Part shown: positions 1-6,018 of the stretch, in pieces
Numbering within the stretch: position 1 is the stretch's first letter
Layout: each line of letters starts with the position of its first letter
Assembly (NCBI GenBank): GCA_035464115.1
Contig: DATHSN010000424.1
Location: forward strand, 1 to 13,736
From: DATHSN01 sp035464115
Lineage (GTDB): Bacteria > Actinomycetota > Acidimicrobiia > Acidimicrobiales > SKKL01
DNA: 13,736 bases
Direction of reading: 5' to 3'
Notes under the pieces: generated by a model
What the model saw: the letters and a program-made list of their open reading frames with translations, nothing else
What the model was told of the DNA's origin: nothing
Database searches by the model: none
Program-made: the position numbers and the translations under genes

Positions 1-81
1 GACGAGATGTGCCTGGAGATGACCGGCGGCCACGACCGCCTGGTCCGCCTCGCCCTGGCCCACGTGGGCTGCCTGCCCTGA
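1..81 (+). CDS. C-terminal 26 residues of an unidentified protein (partial)
   Basis: The frame enters from the left edge and ends with TGA at 79-81. The visible residues are DEMCLEMTGGHDRLVRLALA followed by HVGCLP. The sequence is too short to assign to a family, and no motif is recognisable. I call it coding because the codons carry the G/C third-base bias of the neighbours, the frame is open to the edge, and hairpins follow directly after the stop. It is convergent with the amidohydrolase gene that ends at 156. Confidence 0.55.
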   Translation, partial: DEMCLEMTGGHDRLVRLALAHVGCLP

Positions 82-122
82 GCGGGCCCCCGCTTCTGGC
101 GTCGCCCACCCTCCACGGTGGG
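81..122. terminator. Two hairpins between convergent genes
   Basis: AGCGGG (81-86) pairs with CCCGCT (89-94) across a two-base loop and overlaps the last base of the stop codon of the leftmost gene. CCCACC (105-110) pairs with GGTGGG (117-122) across a six-base loop. They lie between the ends of two convergent genes, where a bidirectional terminator is expected. There is no T-tract, which is common in GC-rich actinobacteria. The pairing is seen; termination is inferred. Confidence 0.5.
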
Positions 123-155
123 TGATCGACGCAATTCAGTGGTGGGTGGGGTGCG

Positions 156-1877
156 TCAGGCCGGAGCCGGCTGCGCCCCGCGCACCAGGCGCCCGGGCAG
201 GGCACCCGTGCGCTCGCCGTCGGCGCGGGTCTCCTCGCCGGCGACCAGCGTGTGCAGGTAGCCCTCGGCGCGCTGGACGAGCCGGCGCCCGCCCGCGGGC
301 AGGTCATGCACGGTCTCGGGACGCCGCACCCCGAGCCGCTCGAGCTCGATCACGTTGAGGTCGGCCCGGTGGCCGGGGGTGAGCACCCCCCGGTCGAGCA
401 GCCCGACGGCCCGGGCCGTCTCGCGGCAGTGGCGCCGCACCAGCTCCTCGAGCTCGATGCGCCCGCGGGGCCGGTCGCGACCCCACCACGACAACAAGGT
501 GGTGGGGAACGAGCCGTCGCAGATGGTGCCGACGTGGGCGCCACCGTCGGCGAGCCCGGGGATGGTGTGGGGGTGGGTGAGCATCTCGCCGACCGCGTCG
601 AGGTTGCCGTCGGCGTAGTTGAGGAACGGCACGTAGAGCAGGGTGCGGCCGTCGTCGCGGGCGAGCAGGTCGTAGACCAGCTCGGCCGGATCGCGTCGCT
701 CCTGCGCCGCTCGCGCCGCCAGGCTGGTGGCGGGGTCGGGCTCGTAGTCGGGCGGGTCGTCGAGCTCGAACATGAGGTCGAACCGACCGATGAGCCGGCC
801 GCCGAGGCGGGCGCGGTCGGGGTCGCCCGCCGCCTCCAGGACCCGGATGCGGAACCCGGGGTCGGCCATGGCCCGGGCCCGGCCGGCCGCGTCGAGGTGC
901 TCGATCTCGCGGAACACCGGGTTGGTGAGGAACGGGTGGAGCGTGCAGTCGAGGCCCAGGAGGAGCCCCACCGGGCGCACGGCCACCTGGCCGAGCACCG
1001 GCAGCCCGTCGTCGTTGGCGGCGGTGACCAGCGCCAGCAGCTCGCGCCAGCGCTCGGGCGCCACCGGGCTCTGGGCGATGGAGATCGACAGCGGCCGCCC
1101 GCTGGCCTCGACCATGGCTCGCAGGGTGGCGAACTCCTCGTGGGGGTCGGCGAAGTCCGACACCACCTGCAGCACCCCTGCGCCCAGGTCGCCGAGAGCC
1201 CGGGCGATGCCCACCAGCTCGTCGCGCCCGGCGGTGAGGGTGGGGGTCGGCTCGCCGCGGCTGGTGCGATGGTTCAGGGTGCGCGACGTGGTGAACCCGA
1301 GGGCGCCGGCCTCGACCGCGGCGGCCGCCTCCGCCGCCATGGCCGCGATGTCCGCGGCGGTGGCCGGCTCGCGCGCCGCGCCGCGCTCCCCCATCGCGTG
1401 CAGCCGCAGCGCGCCGTGGGGCACCTGGGCGGCCACGTCGATGTCGTGGGGCAGCCGGTCGACCGCGTCGAGGTACTCGGCGAACGACCGCCACTGCCAC
1501 GACAGCCCCTCGTGCAGGGCGGCGCCGGGGATGTCCTCGACGCCCTCCATGAGCTCGATGAGCCGGTCGCGGTCGGCGTCGCGGACCGGTGCGAACCCCA
1601 CGCCGCAGTTGCCCATCACCACCGTGGTGACGCCGTGGTCGGACGAGGGGTCGAGCCACGACGACCAGGTGGCCTGCCCGTCGTAGTGGGCGTGGACGTC
1701 GACGAACCCGGGGGTGACGAGCGCGCCGTCGGCGTCGATCTCGCGGGCGCCACGACCGGTCACCCTGCCGACCTCCACCACGGCCCCGTCACGGATCGCC
1801 ACGTCGGCGGTGCGGCGCGGCGCGCCGGTTCCGTCGACGACGGTGCCGGCCCGCACCACCAGATCGAACTCGCTCAT
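156..1877 (-). CDS. Amidohydrolase, N-acyl-D-amino-acid deacylase (D-aminoacylase) type
   Basis: This 573-residue protein belongs to the metal-dependent amidohydrolase superfamily, in the D-aminoacylase-like group that hydrolyses N-acyl-D-amino acids or related amides in the cytoplasm. The N-terminal part ends in PGFVDVHAHYD, with metal-ligand His62 and His64. VTTVVMGNCGVGFAPVR follows with Cys91, the position that binds zinc in D-aminoacylases. GALGFTTSRTLNHRTSRGEP (191-210) and LADGGAHVGTICDGS around Asp444 are further hallmarks, Asp444 being the likely catalytic aspartate. The C-terminal PGHRADLNVI closes the beta-sandwich domain. The ATG at 1877 has GGGGGAG a few bases upstream and begins the typical FDLVVRAGTVVDGTG strand. 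The frame stays open upstream to 2339, but that part has no family similarity and would overlap the divergent gene. The exact substrate cannot be read from the sequence, and the protein looks intact. It stands alone on this strand. Confidence 0.9.
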   Translation of the reverse strand: MSEFDLVVRAGTVVDGTGAPRRTADVAIRDGAVVEVGRVTGRGAREIDADGALVTPGFVDVHAHYDGQATWSSWLDPSSDHGVTTVVMGNCGVGFAPVRDADRDRLIELMEGVEDIPGAALHEGLSWQWRSFAEYLDAVDRLPHDIDVAAQVPHGALRLHAMGERGAAREPATAADIAAMAAEAAAAVEAGALGFTTSRTLNHRTSRGEPTPTLTAGRDELVGIARALGDLGAGVLQVVSDFADPHEEFATLRAMVEASGRPLSISIAQSPVAPERWRELLALVTAANDDGLPVLGQVAVRPVGLLLGLDCTLHPFLTNPVFREIEHLDAAGRARAMADPGFRIRVLEAAGDPDRARLGGRLIGRFDLMFELDDPPDYEPDPATSLAARAAQERRDPAELVYDLLARDDGRTLLYVPFLNYADGNLDAVGEMLTHPHTIPGLADGGAHVGTICDGSFPTTLLSWWGRDRPRGRIELEELVRRHCRETARAVGLLDRGVLTPGHRADLNVIELERLGVRRPETVHDLPAGGRRLVQRAEGYLHTLVAGEETRADGERTGALPGRLVRGAQPAPA

Positions 1878-2007
1878 GGTCTCCCCCGGGTCGTCGTCGG
1901 CTCCGAGGATGGCACCGCGGCGACGCCCCGGTCGAACGTGACCGACGACCACCGGCGACGGACCTCCGGCCCTGTCACCAGCGGCCCCTGGAGCCGACGA
2001 TCCAGGG
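1878..2007. promoter_or_regulatory. Divergent intergenic region with an 11-base inverted repeat
   Basis: The 130 bases between the amidohydrolase and thioredoxin-fusion genes must hold both promoters. TCGTCGGCTCC at 1894-1904 and its exact reverse complement GGAGCCGACGA at 1990-2000 lie 85 bases apart, each within about 20 bases of one start codon. No convincing -35/-10 pair is visible on either strand. The repeat could bind one shared regulator or be a chance match in GC-rich DNA. Confidence 0.3.
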
Positions 2008-3393
2008 GTGACCGGATCCCCCCGCTCGCGGGTGTGGCGCGCCCGGATCCTCCCCCGGGCCGGCATCACCTCAGCGCTCGTCGCGCTCGTGGCCCTCGTG
2101 GCCCTCGCCGGTGGCACGCGCCCGGCCGCCGCCGACGCCGTTGGTGCACCGCTCGCCGACCCCGGCCCCGTCGACGAGCTGGTCGTCGAGCTGTTCTGGA
2201 TGGAGGGGTGCCCCCACTGCCACACCGAGTGGGAGCTGCTCGACGAGCTGGTCGACCGGTACCCCGGCCTGGTCGTCGACGACCACGAGGTGTCGCGCTC
2301 GGAGGCGGCCCGCCAGCGCTTCGCCGAGGCGGGCGCCACCTACGGCTTCGAGCCCCGGGCCGTGCCCACCACCATCATCGACGGCCAGGTGTGGGTGGGG
2401 TTCGACGACCGGACCGCGGTCGAGATCGAAGCGGTCATCACCGCCGCGCTCGCCGCGCCCGAGCCGAGCGGCCCGGTCCTCCCCTCGGGTGACGATCCCC
2501 CCGGTGACGATCCCACCGGAGACGATGTCGAGGCGGCCGCCGGGGAGATCATCGACGTGCCCCTGCTCGGCGAGATCGACGTCGGCGACCGGTCGCTGCT
2601 CGTCGCCACCGTGCTCATCGGGTTCGTCGACGGCGTGAACCCGTGCTCGCTCTGGGTCCTGTCCGTGCTGCTCGGGCTGGTCCTGCACTCCGGCTCACGC
2701 CAGCGGGTGCTGGCCGTGGGCGTCACGTTCCTCGTCGTCACCACGGCCATGTACGGGCTCTACATCGTGGGCGTCTACACCCTGCTCGCCTACGTGGCGT
2801 ACCTCACCTGGATCCAGCGGGGCGTGGCCGTCGTGGCCGGCACCATCGGCGCGATCAACGTGTGGAGCTGGGCCTTCCCCGACCGGGGTCCGTCGCTGTC
2901 GATCGCCGCCAAGCACAAGCCGGGCATCTACCGCCGGGGCCGCGAGCTGGCCCGGTCCGACGGCTCGCTGCTCGCGCTGATGGGCGCCACCGCCGCCCTC
3001 GCCGTGGGCGTGTCGCTCGCCGAGACGCCCTGCACCGCCGGCTTCCCGATCATCTGGACCGGCCTGCTCGCCGACCAGGGCGTCGGGGGCATGGCCGCGG
3101 TCGGGCTGTTCACCCTCTACATGGGGGTGTTCCTCCTCGACGAGCTGCTGATCTTCGGGGCGATGGTGGTCACCATGCGAGCGGTGAAGATGCAGGAGCG
3201 CCACGGCCGGGCGTTGAAGCTGCTGAGCGGCGTGGTCATGCTCGCCCTCGCCGGCGCGATGGCGTTCGATCCCGACCGGTTGTCGACCGTCGGCGGATCG
3301 CTCGCCGTGTTCGGAGGTGCGGGACTGGTCACCGCGCTGGTCCTCGGCGCCGAGCGGGTGCTCCGCCACCCGCGCCCCCACCCCGTGACCTGA
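2008..3393 (+). CDS. Exported CPHC thioredoxin domain fused to a CcdA/DsbD-like membrane domain
   Basis: This 461-residue protein probably moves reducing equivalents across the cytoplasmic membrane to extracytoplasmic thiols. Residues 15-43 form a signal peptide or anchor built on LVALVALVALAG. Residues 55-150 form a thioredoxin/glutaredoxin-like domain with the redox motif CPHC (Cys68, Cys71) and a cis-proline loop AVPTT (Pro120). A short acidic linker of GDDPP/GDDPT repeats (161-173) leads to about six membrane segments (197-448). That domain carries one cysteine in NPCS (Cys213) and one in ETPC (Cys342), the paired positions expected of CcdA/DsbD transmembrane domains. The family relation comes from motif and topology, not a search. 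The start is the GTG at 2008, which lacks a well-spaced ribosome site; GTG at 2032 is an alternative that keeps the signal peptide. It reads divergently from the amidohydrolase and has no cytochrome-maturation gene beside it. Confidence 0.82.
   Translation: MTGSPRSRVWRARILPRAGITSALVALVALVALAGGTRPAAADAVGAPLADPGPVDELVVELFWMEGCPHCHTEWELLDELVDRYPGLVVDDHEVSRSEAARQRFAEAGATYGFEPRAVPTTIIDGQVWVGFDDRTAVEIEAVITAALAAPEPSGPVLPSGDDPPGDDPTGDDVEAAAGEIIDVPLLGEIDVGDRSLLVATVLIGFVDGVNPCSLWVLSVLLGLVLHSGSRQRVLAVGVTFLVVTTAMYGLYIVGVYTLLAYVAYLTWIQRGVAVVAGTIGAINVWSWAFPDRGPSLSIAAKHKPGIYRRGRELARSDGSLLALMGATAALAVGVSLAETPCTAGFPIIWTGLLADQGVGGMAAVGLFTLYMGVFLLDELLIFGAMVVTMRAVKMQERHGRALKLLSGVVMLALAGAMAFDPDRLSTVGGSLAVFGGAGLVTALVLGAERVLRHPRPHPVT
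2488..2526 (+). repeat. 15-base tandem repeat, about 2.6 copies, in the domain linker
   Basis: GGTGACGATCCCCCC (2488-2502) and GGTGACGATCCCACC (2503-2517) are followed by GGAGACGAT (2518-2526). They encode GDDPP, GDDPT and GDD in the linker between the thioredoxin and membrane domains. Because the unit is a multiple of three, copy changes would alter linker length without shifting frame. A second small repeat in the same gene, 9-base CTCGTGGCC units at 2086-2103, builds the signal-peptide core. Confidence 0.75.
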
Positions 3394-3458
3394 TCCGCCG
3401 TTCCCGCCCCACCGCAGCGACGAAGAGTCTTCACTCTCCGTGCGCACCCCGGGCCGCC

Positions 3459-3464
3459 TACCAT
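3459..3464 (+). promoter_or_regulatory. Candidate -10 box TACCAT for the GGDEF/EAL gene
   Basis: TACCAT fits the actinobacterial TAnnnT -10 pattern and lies in the 138-base gap before the GGDEF gene, giving a leader of about 60 bases. The gap also holds an unusually AT-richer patch, GAAGAGTCTTC at 3422-3432, an odd-length palindrome. No good -35 sits at normal spacing. This is a weak call from pattern alone. Confidence 0.25.
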
Positions 3465-3531
3465 GCCCCCACGCGGCCGAGCCCCCGTCGCAACGCGACG
3501 CCGCCAGCGCGGGCGGGGAGGAGCACCGATC

Positions 3532-5187
3532 GTGGCCGACCATCCCTCGGATCCACCGCAGCCCGAGATCGTGGCGCGCCTCATGTCGCTGCTCGAGCGC
3601 GCCGACGACGTCGTCGGGGTCACCGACGACCGGGGCAACGTGGTGTGGGTCAACGATGCCACCCGCAAGCGGCTCGGGCTCACGGGCGACGATCCGCCCG
3701 CCATCACCACCGCCGACCTGTTCCCGCCGGCCGCGTTCGAGACCTACTTCGAGCGCATCCGCCCGGCCCTCCTCCGGGGCGAGACCTGGCGCGGCGAGAT
3801 CCCCCTGCGCCTCGGCGACGACATCGTCGAGACCGACGTCACCGTGGTCGGCGGCGTCGGCGCCGCTGGCGAGGTCGAGTGGCTCGTCTGCCACGGTCGT
3901 GACCTCAGCGAGCACCAGCGGTGGGAGAGCGACCTGCGCCGGCGGGCCCTCCACGACGATCTCACCGGCGTGGCCGGCCGGGCGCTGCTCACCGACCGGC
4001 TCGACCGGGCGCTGCGGCGGATCGACCGCGAGGGCGGCGTGGTGGCGGTGGTGTTCGTCGACGTCGACGACCTCAAGGTGGTCAACGACGAGCTCGGCCA
4101 CCGCGCCGGCGACGACCTGCTCGCGGAGATGGCCGTCCGGCTCACCACCGCCGTGCGCGCCAGCGACACGGTGGCCCGCGTCGGCGGCGACGAGTTCGTC
4201 GTGCTGCTCGACGGGGTGGCCGACGACGCCGAGGCGCGCCAGCTGGCCGAACGCCTCGGCGCGTCGGTCACCGAGACCCCCATGGCGCTGGGTGGCCGGC
4301 ACGTCGCGGTGTCGGCGAGCATCGGGGTCACGGTGGCGGGTGCGGGCACCGACGCCGACGACGTCATCGAACGGGCCGACGCCGCCATGTACGACGTCAA
4401 GCGTCGCCGCCACGCCCACGCCGACGCCACCGACGAGCTCGTCGAGCGCCCCGATCTGGCCGACCTCGCGGTGGCGGTCACCCGCCAGCTCGTCGTCCCC
4501 CACCTCGAGCCCATCGCCGAGGTGAGCACCGGGCGGGTGGTGGGCCACCAGGCCCTGGCGCGGTGGCACCGCCCCGACGGGGTGATCCCGGCTGCCGAGT
4601 TCGTGCCCGCCGCGGCCGGCTCGGGCCTGAGCGTGGCCATCGACCTCGCCGTGCTCCGGCGAGCGGCGGGCGCGGGCCTCCACCTCACCGGCGACCTGTA
4701 CGTCCACATGTCCGAGCGGTTGCTGGTCGACCCCCACCTCGAGCGCTTGGTCCTCGAGGCCCTCCAGCGGGGGAACCTGCCGCCCGAGCGGCTCCGCGTC
4801 GGCATCGCCGACACGGTGCTCCGCCGCGGCGGTGCCCGGGTCGCCGACGCGGTGCGCGCCCTCGTGTCGCTCCACATCGGGATCCTGGCCGTCGGTGTCG
4901 ACGGGCCCACGTCCTGCCTCGGCGAGCGGGTGGGCGGACCCGTGTCGACGGTCCAGCTCCGCCCCCAGCTCGTCGGCGCCGTGGGCACCGACGTCACCGC
5001 CGACCGCCGCGTCGACGAGACCGTCCGCCAGGCCCACCGCCTCGGCGTGGCGGTGCTCGCCACGGGCGTCGAGCACCGCTCCCAGCTCGAGCGGCTCGTC
5101 GAGCTGGGGTGCGACCTCGTCGAAGGCCACCTGGTCGGCCCGTCCCAGCCCATCGCGGCCGGTTCCGGGGACCCCCCGCCGCCCTGA
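3532..5187 (+). CDS. PAS-GGDEF-EAL protein: diguanylate cyclase with degenerate EAL domain
   Basis: This 551-residue soluble signalling protein carries a PAS-like sensor (about 15-125), a GGDEF domain (about 130-295) and an EAL-type domain (about 305-545). The GGDEF domain looks active in making cyclic di-GMP: GGDEF is intact at 218-222, the metal site VDVDDLK holds Asp177, Asn185 is present, and the inhibitory I-site RASD (209-212) sits exactly five residues upstream. The EAL domain is not: EAL is QAL (340-342), the usual VNLS asparagine is His (VHMS, 391-394), the glutamate motif is RVGIADT, the DDFGTG loop is VGVDGPT, and AEGVE is ATGVE. It probably binds or regulates rather than hydrolyses. 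The start is GTG at 3532, with GGGGAGGAG eight bases upstream; an ATG at 3463 in frame lacks a ribosome site. There are no membrane segments. Confidence 0.88.
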   Translation: MADHPSDPPQPEIVARLMSLLERADDVVGVTDDRGNVVWVNDATRKRLGLTGDDPPAITTADLFPPAAFETYFERIRPALLRGETWRGEIPLRLGDDIVETDVTVVGGVGAAGEVEWLVCHGRDLSEHQRWESDLRRRALHDDLTGVAGRALLTDRLDRALRRIDREGGVVAVVFVDVDDLKVVNDELGHRAGDDLLAEMAVRLTTAVRASDTVARVGGDEFVVLLDGVADDAEARQLAERLGASVTETPMALGGRHVAVSASIGVTVAGAGTDADDVIERADAAMYDVKRRRHAHADATDELVERPDLADLAVAVTRQLVVPHLEPIAEVSTGRVVGHQALARWHRPDGVIPAAEFVPAAAGSGLSVAIDLAVLRRAAGAGLHLTGDLYVHMSERLLVDPHLERLVLEALQRGNLPPERLRVGIADTVLRRGGARVADAVRALVSLHIGILAVGVDGPTSCLGERVGGPVSTVQLRPQLVGAVGTDVTADRRVDETVRQAHRLGVAVLATGVEHRSQLERLVELGCDLVEGHLVGPSQPIAAGSGDPPPP

Positions 5188-5190
5188 CCC

Positions 5191-5205
5191 GCGGCCCTAC
5201 GCCGC
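5191..5205 (+). terminator. Short GC hairpin after the GGDEF/EAL gene
   Basis: GCGGC (5191-5195) pairs with GCCGC (5201-5205) across a five-base loop, starting four bases after the stop codon. There is no T-tract. A terminator is plausible because the next gene has its own promoter-like motif 35 bases further on. Confidence 0.35.
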
Positions 5206-5239
5206 TCGCGCCATCCGCTCGCCGACCGCGCGCCTCTGG

Positions 5240-5245
5240 GATGAT
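5240..5245 (+). promoter_or_regulatory. Candidate -10 box GATGAT giving a leaderless transcript
   Basis: GATGAT differs from TATGAT by one base and ends six bases before the GTG at 5252. That is the spacing seen when actinobacterial transcripts begin at the start codon. The channel gene has no Shine-Dalgarno sequence, which supports a leaderless reading. No clear -35 is visible. GATCGGCCCG, at 5243-5252, recurs at 5273-5282 inside the gene. Confidence 0.3.
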
Positions 5246-5251
5246 CGGCCC

Positions 5252-5950
5252 GTGGACGACTCCGCTGTCGACGATCGGCCCGACCGGCCCCGCCCGCTCC
5301 TGTCCACCGCCCCCGAGCTGCACCAGTGGACCAGCGTGCTCGTCGTGCTCATCGCCACGACGATCGTCACCTCCGTCGCCCCCTCGAGGATCGGCCAGGC
5401 TCTCATCGGGCTGACGCTCGCCGCGCTCGTCGTCAGCGTGGTCCAACGTCGCGAGCTGGTGCCGCTCTGGCTGCGGGTCGCCAACGTGGTGGCGCTCGCG
5501 CCAGCCGTGGCTCTCAGCTTCACCGATGCGGCATCCGACAGCTCCACCATCACCGGGGCGCGCGAGGTGGCCACCGCGGTGGTGCTCGTCACCGCCATGG
5601 TCGCCATCCTCCTGCGCGTCGCACGCCACCCGGTCGTCACCGGCGCCACCGTGATGGCGGTCGTCGACGTCTACGTCCTCATCGGGCTGGCCTTCGCCGC
5701 CACGTACGGGTCGGTCGAGGCCTTCACCGGCGACATGTTCGCCTCCGGGCCCGCCAGCCCGTTCGACACCACCTACTTCTCCGTGATCACGCTGACCACG
5801 GTCGGCTTCGGCGACCTGGTGCCGGGCTCCGATCTGGCCCGCAGCATCGCCATGGTGCAGGCCCTGCTCGGCCAGGTCTTCCTGGTGGTGGTGGTCGCCC
5901 GGGTCGTGGCCCTCATGGGCCAGCCCAACGCACGGCGCCCGCAGCCGTAG
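5252..5950 (+). CDS. Potassium-channel-like membrane protein (Ion_trans_2 pore)
   Basis: This 232-residue integral membrane protein ends in a potassium-channel pore module. The selectivity filter TVGFGD lies at 183-188, preceded by the pore helix SPFDTTYFSVITLT and followed by the inner helix 196-220. Upstream are four to five hydrophobic segments (about 28-44, 48-66, 72-90, 106-123 and 130-152). None shows the regular arginine ladder of a voltage-sensing S4, and there is no cytosolic RCK/TrkA-N domain after the pore: only about 12 residues follow. It should therefore be an ungated or simply gated potassium-selective pore, active as a tetramer. The start is GTG at 5252; it gives a short charged N-terminus before the first helix, with no ribosome site but a -10-like box just upstream. 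The stop TAG at 5948-5950 is followed at once by a hairpin. Confidence 0.85.
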   Translation: MDDSAVDDRPDRPRPLLSTAPELHQWTSVLVVLIATTIVTSVAPSRIGQALIGLTLAALVVSVVQRRELVPLWLRVANVVALAPAVALSFTDAASDSSTITGAREVATAVVLVTAMVAILLRVARHPVVTGATVMAVVDVYVLIGLAFAATYGSVEAFTGDMFASGPASPFDTTYFSVITLTTVGFGDLVPGSDLARSIAMVQALLGQVFLVVVVARVVALMGQPNARRPQP

Positions 5951-5951
5951 C

Positions 5952-5966
5952 GGGAGGATCCTTCCC
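5952..5966 (+). terminator. Hairpin directly after the channel gene
   Basis: GGGAGG (5952-5957) pairs with CCTTCCC bases 5961-5966 (one G-T pair) around the loop ATC. It starts one base after the TAG stop. The position and stem suggest an intrinsic terminator without a T-run. Confidence 0.45.
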
Positions 5967-6018
5967 CCGGACCGGCGGCGGCGCGATCCTGACACCACAC
6001 CGACACAGGAGGGCCGCC

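Noticed and set aside
1878..2339. N-terminal extension of the amidohydrolase to an upstream start at 2339
   Set aside because: It would overlap the divergent thioredoxin-fusion coding region and adds no family-like sequence; ATG 1877 has a strong ribosome site and begins the expected first strand.
252..2492. Long open plus-strand frame opposite the amidohydrolase
   Set aside because: It is antisense to a gene with full family motifs; its product is low-complexity Gly/Val/His/Asp-rich, as expected from a high-GC shadow frame.
2695..5130. 811-codon minus-strand frame across the thioredoxin-fusion and GGDEF genes
   Set aside because: It spans two recognisable opposite-strand genes and their gap, and its composition is typical of an antisense shadow with no motif.
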